Source: Sagittula salina (GTDB taxonomy: Bacteria > Pseudomonadota > Alphaproteobacteria > Rhodobacterales > Rhodobacteraceae). From it: a stretch of 64,000 bases of DNA. The notes under the pieces were generated by a model, which was not told the DNA's origin, made no database searches, and saw nothing but the letters and a program-made list of their open reading frames with translations. The DNA is taken from positions 186,001 to 250,000 of the forward strand of contig NZ_JAGISH010000002.1 of the NCBI RefSeq assembly GCF_017813235.1. The letters run 5' to 3'. A program made the position numbers and the translations under genes. How positions within the stretch are numbered: position 1 is the first letter of the stretch; every line of letters begins with the position of its first letter. Below, piece by piece: positions 56,657 to 64,000 of the stretch.

Positions 56657-57129
56657 TCCGCTTCGTAACGTCCTGATTTGCCGCCGTCTTTCAGGATGAC
56701 CCGAATGCCGCCGATTTCCATTCCCTTGTCGGCCGCCTTGACCATGTCGTAGACCGTCAGCGCGGCGGTGGAAACGGCGGTTAGCGCCTCCATCTCTACC
56801 CCGGTCTGGCCTGCGGTCTTGACCGTAGCCTCGATCCGCAGTCCCGGCAGGGCGGGGTCGGGGACAAGGTCGACGGTGACCTTCGTTACCGGCAGCGGGT
56901 GGCAAAGGGGGATCAGGTCGGGCGTCTTCTTCGCGCCCATGATACCCGCCAATCGGGCCACGCCGATGACGTCACCCTTCTTGGCATTCCCGGAGGTGAT
57001 GAGTTCATAGGTTTCAGGGGCCATCTTTACCCAACCGGCGGCTGTGGCAATGCGCGCGGTTACGGCCTTTTCGGAGACGTCGACCATGTGGGCTGCGCCC
57101 TGGGCGTCGAAGTGGGTCAGTTCGCTCAT
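56653..57129 (-). CDS. moaC: Cyclic pyranopterin monophosphate synthase MoaC
   Basis: A 158-residue MoaC for the early step of molybdenum cofactor synthesis, making cyclic pyranopterin monophosphate after MoaA. The motifs [33 protein letters not shown] and [14 protein letters not shown] are diagnostic and hold the catalytic lysines and His. It follows trpC by seven bases and overlaps moeA, placing Moco synthesis in the tryptophan operon, as in related genomes. Confidence 0.97.
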   Translation of the reverse strand: MSELTHFDAQGAAHMVDVSEKAVTARIATAAGWVKMAPETYELITSGNAKKGDVIGVARLAGIMGAKKTPDLIPLCHPLPVTKVTVDLVPDPALPGLRIEATVKTAGQTGVEMEALTAVSTAALTVYDMVKAADKGMEIGGIRVILKDGGKSGRYEAE

Positions 57130-57136
57130 GGGGACC

Positions 57137-57940
57137 TCAGGCCGGTACGGGGTTTTTCAGCAGGGTTTCCGTCGCTTCCTGCACGTTCTCTTGCCGCATG
57201 AGGCTTTCCCCGATCAGGAAGGCGCGCGCGCCGTAGGCCGCCATGTCGGCAAGGTCACGGGGCGTATGGAGCCCGGACTCGCACACGAGGAAGCGATCCG
57301 GAGGAATGCGCCTCGACAGCTCCCGGGTTGTGTCCAACGTCAGCTCAAAGGTCTTCAGGTTGCGGTTGTTGACACCGATCAACGGCGATTCAAGCCGCAG
57401 TGCGCGGTCGAGTTCCGGGTCGTCGTGGACCTCGATCAGCGCATCCATGCCCCAGCCGCGCGCGGCGTCCTCAAGCTCCGCCGCCTGCGCGTCCGAAACG
57501 GAGGCCATGATGATCAGGATGCAGTCGGCCCCGAGCGCGCGTGCCTCCGCCACCTGATAGGTGTCGTACATGAAGTCCTTGCGCAATGCCGGCAGCGAGG
57601 TTGCCGCGCGTGCCTCCGTGAGAAAGGATTTTGCGCCCTGAAACGACGGTGTGTCGGTCAGTACGGACAGGCAGGTGGCGCCGCCCGCCTCGTAGGCCCT
57701 TGCCAGGTCGGCGGGGTGGAAATCGGCGCGGATCAGCCCCTTGGAGGGGGATGCCTTCTTGACCTCCGCGATCAGCCCGTAGCCGATGGTGGCGGCCTTT
57801 TCCAGCGCGGCGGCAAAGGGGCGCACGGCAGAGGCGTCGCGGGCCTCGGCCTCGACCGCGGCGAGCGGTTTCGCGGCCTTGTCGGCGGCGACCTCCTCCA
57901 GCTTGTAGGCCTTGATTTTGTCGAGGATCGTTTGGGTCAT
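57137..57940 (-). CDS. trpC: Indole-3-glycerol-phosphate synthase
   Basis: A 267-residue TIM-barrel enzyme of tryptophan synthesis. Typical stretches: [19 protein letters not shown] with the catalytic Lys, [49 protein letters not shown] and [10 protein letters not shown]. It is single-function (no TrpF fused). Its ATG overlaps the ung stop by four bases, so ung and trpC are coupled. Confidence 0.97.
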   Translation of the reverse strand: MTQTILDKIKAYKLEEVAADKAAKPLAAVEAEARDASAVRPFAAALEKAATIGYGLIAEVKKASPSKGLIRADFHPADLARAYEAGGATCLSVLTDTPSFQGAKSFLTEARAATSLPALRKDFMYDTYQVAEARALGADCILIIMASVSDAQAAELEDAARGWGMDALIEVHDDPELDRALRLESPLIGVNNRNLKTFELTLDTTRELSRRIPPDRFLVCESGLHTPRDLADMAAYGARAFLIGESLMRQENVQEATETLLKNPVPA

Positions 57941-58599
57941 GGTGCCTCTCCGGTCCAGTCGATGGGGGTCTGGCCTTGCTCTGTAAGCCAGTCGTTGATG
58001 CGGGAAAAGGGGCGCGAGCCGAAAAAGCCGCGCCGCGCCGAGAGCGGTGAGGGATGTGCGGTCTCGATCACGAGGTGTCCGGACCCGCGAATATGGCGGG
58101 CGAAGGACTGCGCGTGCCTGCCCCAGAGCAGAATGGCGCGGGGGCGGTCGTTCAGCGACGAAAGCACCTGTTCGGTCAGCGCCGTCCAGCCAAGGCGGGC
58201 ATGGGCTCCGGCCTGTCCCACGGGCACGGTAAGGGCGGTATTGAGCAGCAGCACGCCCTGCCGCGCCCAGTGTCGCAGGTCGCCGTTGACGGGATGGGCG
58301 CCGAGGTCGTCCTGCATTTCCTTGTAGATATTGGTCAGCGATCGCGGCAGCGGCTGGACGTCCGGTTCCACGGAAAAAGCCAGCCCGTGCGCGTGGCCGG
58401 GGGTAGGGTAGGGGTCCTGACCGAGGATCACGACACGAGTCGCTTCGGGCGAGCAGGCCTCCAGCGCCGCGAAGCGTTGCGGCGCTGGAGGCAGGATATC
58501 GGACTGATCGGCCAGTTGCGCCGCGATCCGGGGCAGATCCTGCACGAAAAACGGCAGATGCCGCCAGGCTGCGGGGGGCTGACCGGCGTCAGGCGTCAT
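57937..58599 (-). CDS. ung: Uracil-DNA glycosylase (family 1)
   Basis: A 220-residue base-excision repair enzyme removing uracil from DNA. The water-activating motif is [20 protein letters not shown] (Asp62), and the DNA-intercalating motif [13 protein letters not shown] has His182. Overlaps of four bases with both trpD (upstream) and trpC (downstream) place it inside the trp operon, an unusual neighbour for a repair gene. Length is normal. Confidence 0.96.
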   Translation of the reverse strand: MTPDAGQPPAAWRHLPFFVQDLPRIAAQLADQSDILPPAPQRFAALEACSPEATRVVILGQDPYPTPGHAHGLAFSVEPDVQPLPRSLTNIYKEMQDDLGAHPVNGDLRHWARQGVLLLNTALTVPVGQAGAHARLGWTALTEQVLSSLNDRPRAILLWGRHAQSFARHIRGSGHLVIETAHPSPLSARRGFFGSRPFSRINDWLTEQGQTPIDWTGEAP

Positions 58600-59615
58600 G
58601 CGCCCTGCGTGGCCTTTGCCAGCGCTTCGACCTTGGCCTTTGCGGCACCGGAATCGATAGACCGGGCTGCCTGCGCCACACCTTCGCGCAGGTCGGAAGC
58701 CTTGCCCGCGATGGTCAGCGCGGCAGCCGCGTTCAGCAATACAGCGTCTCGGTAGGCGGAGTGCATGCCATCCAACAGAGCACGGAGGGCCACGGCGTTT
58801 TCCTGCGGCGTGCCTCCGACGATGCTTTCGAAGGGGTGCACCGGCAGGCCTGCATCCTCCGGGTGCAGTTCCACCTCGCGGATGGAGCCGTCTTCCTCCA
58901 GAGACGCGACCCAGGACACGCCGGTGATTGTCAGCTCATCCGTGCCGTCTGAGCCGTGCACCAGCCAGGCGTGCTCCGAGCCGAGTTTGCCCAGCACCTC
59001 CGCCATGGGGCGGATCAGGTCGCGGGTGAAGGCACCGGTCAGCTGACGTTTCACCCCCGCCGGGTTGGTGAGCGGCCCGAGGATGTTGAATATCGTGCGC
59101 GTGGCAAGTTCCGCCCGTACCGGGCCCACATGGGCCATGGCGGGATGATGCATCGGCGCCATCATGAAGCAGATGCCCACGTCGTGCAGCGCCTTCTCGA
59201 CCCGGTCGGCGGGCAGCATGACGTTGATCCCCATCTGCCCCAGCGCGTCGGCGGCCCCCGATTTCGACGACAGGTTGCGGTTGCCGTGCTTTGCCACGGT
59301 CACGCCCGCGCCCGCCACGACAAAGGCCGTGGCGGTGGAGATGTTCAGCGTTCCCTTGCCATCACCCCCGGTGCCGACGATGTCCATGGCGCCCTCGGGG
59401 GCGGCGACCTTGTTGCACTTCGACCGCATGACGGCGGCGGCGGCGGCATATTCGTCTACCGTCTCACCCCGCGTGCGCATGGCCATCAGAAGGCCGCCGA
59501 TCTGTGCCGGTGTCGCTTCGCCATTGAACAGGATGGTAAAGGCGCGTTCGGCCTGGTCGCGGGTCAGCGGGCGATCGGCGGAGGTGCCGATCAACGGGCG
59601 GAGATCGTCGCTCAT
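58596..59615 (-). CDS. trpD: Anthranilate phosphoribosyltransferase
   Basis: A 339-residue enzyme joining anthranilate to PRPP. The family motifs are clear: [59 protein letters not shown] and [12 protein letters not shown]. The ATG at 59615 overlaps the trpG stop. TrpG and TrpD are separate here, not fused as in enterobacteria. Confidence 0.97.
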   Translation of the reverse strand: MSDDLRPLIGTSADRPLTRDQAERAFTILFNGEATPAQIGGLLMAMRTRGETVDEYAAAAAVMRSKCNKVAAPEGAMDIVGTGGDGKGTLNISTATAFVVAGAGVTVAKHGNRNLSSKSGAADALGQMGINVMLPADRVEKALHDVGICFMMAPMHHPAMAHVGPVRAELATRTIFNILGPLTNPAGVKRQLTGAFTRDLIRPMAEVLGKLGSEHAWLVHGSDGTDELTITGVSWVASLEEDGSIREVELHPEDAGLPVHPFESIVGGTPQENAVALRALLDGMHSAYRDAVLLNAAAALTIAGKASDLREGVAQAARSIDSGAAKAKVEALAKATQGA

Positions 59616-60193
59616 GCCGGCACCTTCAGGATGTCGAGGAAATTCTGCAGCATGGTGTGGCCATGTTCGGAGGCGATGCTTTCGGGGTGGAACTGCACCC
59701 CGTGGATCGGCAGCGTCCCGTGCATCAGCCCCATGATGGTGCCGTCCTCCAGTTCCGCCGTCACTTCGAGACAGTCGGGCAGGGTGGCGCGGTCTACGAC
59801 GAGGCTGTGATAGCGCGTCGCCTGCAACGGCGATGGCAGGCCCTTGAAGACTGATTTCCCCTGATGGTGGATCGTACCCATCTTTCCGTGCACGATTTCG
59901 GTATGCCGCTGCACGGTTCCGCCAAACACCTGTCCGATGGTCTGATGTCCGAGGCAGACGCCAAAAAGCGGCGTGCCGGTCTCGGCTGCAGCCTCTGTTA
60001 AGGCGCAGCAGATACCCGATTGCGAGGGCGTGCCGGGACCGGGTGACAGCACGATGCCTGCGGGATTCAGTGCCATGGCCTGCTGTACGTCGATCGCATC
60101 GTTGCGCCAGACCTGCACCTCGGCGCCGAGTTCCCCAAGGAAATGCACGAGGTTGTAGGTAAAGCTGTCGTAATTGTCGATCAGGAGCAGCAT
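59612..60193 (-). CDS. trpG: Anthranilate synthase glutamine amidotransferase subunit
   Basis: A 193-residue class I amidotransferase supplying ammonia to TrpE. The triad is Cys80 (GVCLGHQ), His169 and Glu171 (VQFHPESI). The ATG at 60193 begins [19 protein letters not shown], the standard TrpG start, with AAAGGG upstream. It heads the minus-strand run trpG-trpD-ung-trpC-moaC-moeA. trpE is not adjacent: the gene upstream is a divergent polysaccharide deacetylase. Confidence 0.96.
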   Translation of the reverse strand: MLLLIDNYDSFTYNLVHFLGELGAEVQVWRNDAIDVQQAMALNPAGIVLSPGPGTPSQSGICCALTEAAAETGTPLFGVCLGHQTIGQVFGGTVQRHTEIVHGKMGTIHHQGKSVFKGLPSPLQATRYHSLVVDRATLPDCLEVTAELEDGTIMGLMHGTLPIHGVQFHPESIASEHGHTMLQNFLDILKVPA

Positions 60194-60377
60194 GAGGGCC
60201 CTTTCTTCCATGGCCTGCGACGATTTGGCCGCCCGGGGTCTGGCGGGCAGGCCCCGGGTCGCGGTATACATGCACAGGCGGTGCTTGGGAGGTCAAGAGC
60301 CGCAAGGGCGCAGGGGCCGGGCGGTGAAACCGGTACTGCGGCGTATGGGGTGAAACGGGCAGTGAGGGGGTGCAGCC

Positions 60378-62147
60378 ATGGCGCGGGGAATTCTGGCAGG
60401 CGTGGTCTGGGGCACGGTGGTTTCGGCCTTTGGCTTGGGGGCGCTTTCGGTCATCACGGGGCCACGCGCCCCGACGGAGCCGGTAGTGGTGCCGGTCGAG
60501 AGGTCTGAACGCCAATTCAACGCGAAACCGGAGGCCGTGCCCACGGACGAGGCCCTTTCAGCACGGGGCCAGCCGGCGGCGTTGCCTGCGGTAGAAAGTG
60601 ACGTTTCAGAGGATGCCGGGGAGAGCGTTGAAGAAGCGGCTGCAAGCCCGGGTCCCGCAAGCGGGGATGCCGCTTCGGAAGGTCTGGCTGAAGCACATGA
60701 GGTTGATAAGGAACCGCTCACCCGAGTTCACCTGGAAGGGGAGGGGCAGTCGACCGGTTTGAAGCCGCCACCGTCCGGCTTTGATACGCTGGCAATCGAT
60801 CAGCCCCCCGACGCGGCCACGGAGGCCCCGCAGATGGACGTGCCTGACGCGGTGGAGGACGTGACTATCCTACCGGAAACGCCTCAGGATGCGCCTCTGT
60901 ACGCGGCAGCTGTGCCGGAAATTACCGAAATCGCGCAGGATACACCGGCCCAGGAAGGCACGGCACCACCCATGCCGAAGCTGGGCGAGACCCCGGACGG
61001 GCCGCAGGGCACCGAAGGGGGCACCGAACGGGTGGACGATACCGTAAACATCACCATGGTTACTGAAGAGCCGCGCGCCACGGTTGCGCCACAGCGACCC
61101 GCCCTCCCGGACACGGAGCGCGGCGCCGAGGTCGTGCCGAAACCGTTACCAAAGCCCGAGGTCATGGCCGCCGTGACCCCGACCCCGAAGCCTGCGCCCG
61201 AAGATGAGGCGGCAACGGTGGAGGCCCGCGCCGACCCGACGCCAGATCTGGAGACCCCGCCGGACATGGCTCCTGAACCTCCGGCAGAAGCGGCTCCCGA
61301 AGGCCAACCGGTTCCGCCGACGCCGCCACGGCTTGCCCGGATGGCGGGATCTTTGGTTGATCGCGAGCGCGCAGGGGAGTCTTCGCGGCTGCCCAGTATC
61401 GGTGCGCCGGAGGAGGACGGCGAAGCGCCGTTGACCGATGCAGGCCTGCTGGGTCCGGACAGTCCGCTGGTAAAATACGCCTCGCGCTTTCCGCCACCGG
61501 CGGGCGTGCCGCGCATGGCGGTGATCCTCATCGACGACGGCAGTGCCCCCATGGGGCCTGTGGAACTGGAGACCCTGCCGTTCCCGGTCAGCTTTGCCAT
61601 CGCGCCCGGGCATCCCAAGGCCAGCGAGGTGGCGGAGGGCTACCGCGAGCGTGGCTTTGAAGTGTTGGCGCTGGCGGACATGCCCGAGGGCGCGCAGGCG
61701 TCTGACGTGGAGGTGGCTCTCTCCGGGCTGATGGGACTCGTGCCGGGGGCCGTGGGCGTGCTGGAGGGCACGGGCACCGGGCTGCAGGGCAGCCGTGCGG
61801 TCGCCTCGCAGGCGGCGGCCTACCTCGGTGCCTCAGGGCACGGATTGGTGATGGAGCCCAAAGGGCTGAACACCGCGCAGAAGCTGGCCTCGAAGGCGGG
61901 TGTCCCGGCGGTCACGCTGTTCCGCGATTTCGACGGTGCGGGACAGGACGAGAACCTGATCCGACGCACGCTGGACCAGGCGGCCTTTCGGGCAAAGCAG
62001 GAGGGTGAAGTCGTCATGCTCGGGCGGCTGAAAGCGGGAACGCTCTCTGCTCTGATGCTGTGGGGGCTGCAGGATCGCGGCAACAATATCGCGCTGGTTC
62101 CGATTTCAGTGGTGCTGAAGGAAGCTGTGGAGCCTGCTTTGGAATGA
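60378..62147 (+). CDS. Divergent polysaccharide deacetylase (YibQ-like) with long linker
   Basis: A 589-residue membrane-anchored protein. One N-terminal helix (about 5-27) is followed by a roughly 300-residue Pro/Glu/Ala-rich disordered linker that would span the periplasm, then a divergent polysaccharide deacetylase domain (about 360-585: [60 protein letters not shown]). This YibQ-type group keeps the fold but often lacks the full metal triad. The linker suggests reach to peptidoglycan or outer membrane. Divergent from trpG. Confidence 0.85.
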   Translation: MARGILAGVVWGTVVSAFGLGALSVITGPRAPTEPVVVPVERSERQFNAKPEAVPTDEALSARGQPAALPAVESDVSEDAGESVEEAAASPGPASGDAASEGLAEAHEVDKEPLTRVHLEGEGQSTGLKPPPSGFDTLAIDQPPDAATEAPQMDVPDAVEDVTILPETPQDAPLYAAAVPEITEIAQDTPAQEGTAPPMPKLGETPDGPQGTEGGTERVDDTVNITMVTEEPRATVAPQRPALPDTERGAEVVPKPLPKPEVMAAVTPTPKPAPEDEAATVEARADPTPDLETPPDMAPEPPAEAAPEGQPVPPTPPRLARMAGSLVDRERAGESSRLPSIGAPEEDGEAPLTDAGLLGPDSPLVKYASRFPPPAGVPRMAVILIDDGSAPMGPVELETLPFPVSFAIAPGHPKASEVAEGYRERGFEVLALADMPEGAQASDVEVALSGLMGLVPGAVGVLEGTGTGLQGSRAVASQAAAYLGASGHGLVMEPKGLNTAQKLASKAGVPAVTLFRDFDGAGQDENLIRRTLDQAAFRAKQEGEVVMLGRLKAGTLSALMLWGLQDRGNNIALVPISVVLKEAVEPALE

Positions 62148-62273
62148 GCTGCACGCTGTGCCGTCGGTGGTTGCGAAGCAGTGAAGCCGGGGGCAGGTCA
62201 GGCTAAGTGATTATGTGTTTTTTCAAAAAGTAGCAGGGCGCCCGTTCACGTATGAGCGGCGCACGAGCACCTG

Positions 62274-62933
62274 TCAGGCGGCCGCCCAGTGTTCCAGTGT
62301 GGTCGCCAGGTCGCCGTAGCCGGTATAGCGTCGTTCGAAGGCCAGGCCGAGGCGGGCGGCGCAATCGCGGGCCTTGGCGGTAAGACTGTCATCCTGTGTC
62401 TGGGCGAGGTAGACGAGTTTCTCGTAATTGCCGAAATACATAGCGAGCAGATCCGGATGGCGGTCGAGACCCAGCGGTTTCCAGACGAAAGCGTCGAACT
62501 GCCGGGCTAGAAAGTCGGTCAGGTAAAAGGACGTGATTTCGTCGCGGGCGGCGAAGCGGCCCAGCCCGTCGAAGAACGCGTAACAATGCGGGCCTGCAAC
62601 CATTTCCACGCCGAGGTCGTCGCAGGTACGCTCAAGCTCCCCACCTGTACCGCAATCGGCGTAGACTACGGCAAGCCGGTCGTAGGCGTCGCGGTGCTCG
62701 ATCACGGCGTCGCGGACGGCATCGGGAATCCGGTCGGGGTGGTTATGCAGGATTGCGGGCAGACAGGTGACGTCCACATGCGCCCAGCCGTTGAGTCGGA
62801 TCAGCGCAAGGATTTCGCGGGCCAGTGCACCGCAAGCGATGAGCAGCGTGCGACCGCGACCGGAGGCGGCGAACCCCTCGCTCGTCAGCCGGGCGTCGTC
62901 GGGAAGGGTGGTTTCAAGTGGTCTTGTCGTCAT
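62274..62933 (-). CDS. DUF1638 domain protein
   Basis: A 219-residue soluble DUF1638 protein, with the conserved segments LLIACGALAREILALIRLNG, LHNHPDRIPDAVRD, YADCGTGGELE and a C-terminal tyrosine-rich region. The conserved Cys and His residues suggest metal or cofactor binding. The ATG at 62933 overlaps the small membrane-protein gene by 20 bases. DUF1638 genes commonly sit beside corrinoid methyltransferase genes, as here, suggesting a role in methylamine- or betaine-type methyl metabolism; unproven. Confidence 0.85.
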   Translation of the reverse strand: MTTRPLETTLPDDARLTSEGFAASGRGRTLLIACGALAREILALIRLNGWAHVDVTCLPAILHNHPDRIPDAVRDAVIEHRDAYDRLAVVYADCGTGGELERTCDDLGVEMVAGPHCYAFFDGLGRFAARDEITSFYLTDFLARQFDAFVWKPLGLDRHPDLLAMYFGNYEKLVYLAQTQDDSLTAKARDCAARLGLAFERRYTGYGDLATTLEHWAAA

Positions 62934-63087
62934 GGGGCACGGGAGCGGCGGCCCAGAGACCAAAAGCCGCGACGAGGATCAGGATCGCCAGCACCGCGAG
63001 CGCCCCCCAGCTCGACAGCGCCCAGAGCGCCAGAACCAGCGCAACGAGGGCCGCAAAGACCAGAAGTGCAAAAGACGTGACGGGCAT
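62914..63087 (-). CDS. Small membrane protein
   Basis: A 57-residue protein with two hydrophobic segments (about 5-24 and 27-47) and a short polar tail. GAGGAG is seven bases before the ATG at 63087, stronger than for the longer frame starting at 63123. It overlaps the DUF1638 start. Family not recognised; it could be a minor membrane partner of the neighbouring methyl-metabolism proteins. Confidence 0.6.
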   Translation of the reverse strand: MPVTSFALLVFAALVALVLALWALSSWGALAVLAILILVAAFGLWAAAPVPHDDKTT

Positions 63088-63312
63088 GACCAATCTCCTC
63101 ATGACAAGAGTATGATGCAGCAAAGGGTAAAGAAAAAGGCCATTCTACGAATTTTCCGCAATCGGCGACCGGAAAAGGGCGATGTCTGTGTGGGTCCCCA
63201 TGGGGTGGCTGACCATCGTGGCTGCCCCGCCTGAGTGGCGGGGCCGGTCATTGTATGGCCGGAAGTGTATGTGCCGGAAGTGGATCCATGAGGGGGCCGT
63301 CACCCTGGAACG

Positions 63313-64000
63313 TCAGCCCGCAGCCATCTGGTTATGCTTGCGCGCGATAAACTGTTTCGCGGTTTCCACCGCCACGGCCGCGTCGCGGCAGTAGGCATCG
63401 GCACCGATGGCGCGGCCGAATTCCTCGTTCAGCGGCGCACCGCCCACCAGCACGATGTAGTTGTCGCGAATGCCCTGTTCCTTCATCGTGTCGATCACAA
63501 CCTTCATATACGGCATGGTGGTGGTCAGCAGGGCAGACATGCCGAGGATATCGGCGTCCTCGGCTTTCAGGGCGTCGAGGTATTTTTCGACCGGGTTGTT
63601 GATTCCGAGGTCGACGACCTCGAAACCTGCACCCTCCATCATCATCGACACGAGGTTCTTGCCGATGTCGTGGATGTCGCCCTTCACCGTGCCGATGACC
63701 ATCTTGCCCATACGGGGGGCGCCGGTTTCGGCCAGAAGCGGCTTCAGGATGGCCATGCCGCCCTTCATCGCGTTGGCGGCCAGCAGCACCTCGGGGACGA
63801 ACAGGATACCATCGCGGAAGTCGTTACCAACGATGGTCATGCCGCCCACCAGCGCCTTTGTCAGGACATCATAGGGGGTCCATCCGCGGTCCAGTAGGAT
63901 GTTCACGCCTTCCTCGATCTCTTCCTTGAGACCGTCGTAGAGGTCGTCGAACATCTGCTGCACAAGCTCGTCGTCGTCGAGTTCGGAGAGGATGATCTCG
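63313..64000 (-). CDS. Methyltransferase-cognate corrinoid protein (partial)
   Basis: A cobalamin-binding corrinoid protein of the MtbC/MttC type, cut by the window edge; at least 229 residues are present and the true start is beyond 64000. It has the helical cap domain (DDLYDGLKEEIEEGVNILLD, FVPEVLLAANAMKGGMAIL) and the Rossmann B12 domain with TVKGDIHDIGKNLVSMMMEG, whose His ligates cobalt, then GMSALLTTTMPYMKVVID and VGGAPLNEEFGRAIGADAY. It carries methyl groups between a substrate methyltransferase and tetrahydrofolate. The GTG at 63963 is internal, since coding sequence (ILSELDDDELVQQ) runs to the edge. Confidence 0.93.
   Translation of the reverse strand, partial: EIILSELDDDELVQQMFDDLYDGLKEEIEEGVNILLDRGWTPYDVLTKALVGGMTIVGNDFRDGILFVPEVLLAANAMKGGMAILKPLLAETGAPRMGKMVIGTVKGDIHDIGKNLVSMMMEGAGFEVVDLGINNPVEKYLDALKAEDADILGMSALLTTTMPYMKVVIDTMKEQGIRDNYIVLVGGAPLNEEFGRAIGADAYCRDAAVAVETAKQFIARKHNQMAAG

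Overview
The window is high-GC DNA from an alphaproteobacterium, almost certainly a Rhodobacteraceae/Roseobacteraceae member. Evidence: an iscR-cysteine desulfurase-sufBCDS operon with a one-cysteine IscR, a trgA-trgB-cysK tellurite-type locus, a detached endolysin/holin pair of the gene-transfer-agent release type, a trpGD-(ung)-trpC-moaC-moeA-lexA-comEC string, and a GTTC-N7-GTTC SOS box in front of lexA. Most genes are chromosomal housekeeping; only 12.5-16 kb looks like accessory DNA.

Layout. 0-2.2 kb (minus): tandem-HD protein, small hypothetical, alpha/beta hydrolase. 2.3-12.3 kb (plus): Fe-S assembly operon iscR, short IscS-type desulfurase, sufB, four accessory genes (FkbM methyltransferase, YbjQ, a weak small ORF, a conserved hypothetical), sufC, sufD, two Yip1-type membrane proteins, sufS. 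An iron-box-like inverted repeat lies upstream of iscR and a second one inside the desulfurase gene. 12.45-14.6 kb: tRNA-Arg(CCG) followed by a decayed integrative element (integrase and helicase pseudogenes, a large palindrome, and a 16/17 copy of the tRNA 3' end as the distal att). 14.6-16 kb: mostly non-coding, plus a lone deaminase-like protein. 16-21 kb: zinc alcohol dehydrogenase, DUF2182/DUF1326 pair, photolyase. 21.3-25.7 kb: NarL-type regulator divergent from a molybdopterin-domain-like exported protein and a hybrid kinase with HPt, a probable phosphorelay. 25.9-34.6 kb: lipoprotein, cyclopropane synthase-like enzyme, trgA, trgB, cysK, MscS channel, AlaX, EamA transporter. 34.6-38.8 kb (minus): SelO, GNAT, nucleoside hydrolase, radical SAM. 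39-42.8 kb: zwf-pgl-pgi (Entner-Doudoroff/pentose phosphate entry). 43-48.8 kb: PRC-barrel protein, endolysin, holin, ccmF, ccmH, enoyl-CoA hydratase. 48.8-60.2 kb: acidic Cys-rich protein, gltA, gltX, comEC, lexA, moeA, moaC, trpC, ung, trpD, trpG. 60.4-64 kb: divergent polysaccharide deacetylase, DUF1638, small membrane protein, and a corrinoid protein cut by the window edge.

The strongest non-gene signal is a dispersed intergenic element (five good copies and one partial). It has a fixed GGGGGC-TCT-GCCCCC hairpin; in four copies a second hairpin follows whose sequence changes while its pairing is kept; it ends in a conserved GGTATTT...ACCA tail. Copies lie mostly 3' of genes in the gene's own orientation, which suggests a structured RNA family. 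Three tandem hairpin units just upstream of sufC and a small family of TTTTCG-N-CGAAAA palindromes are further unexplained structures.
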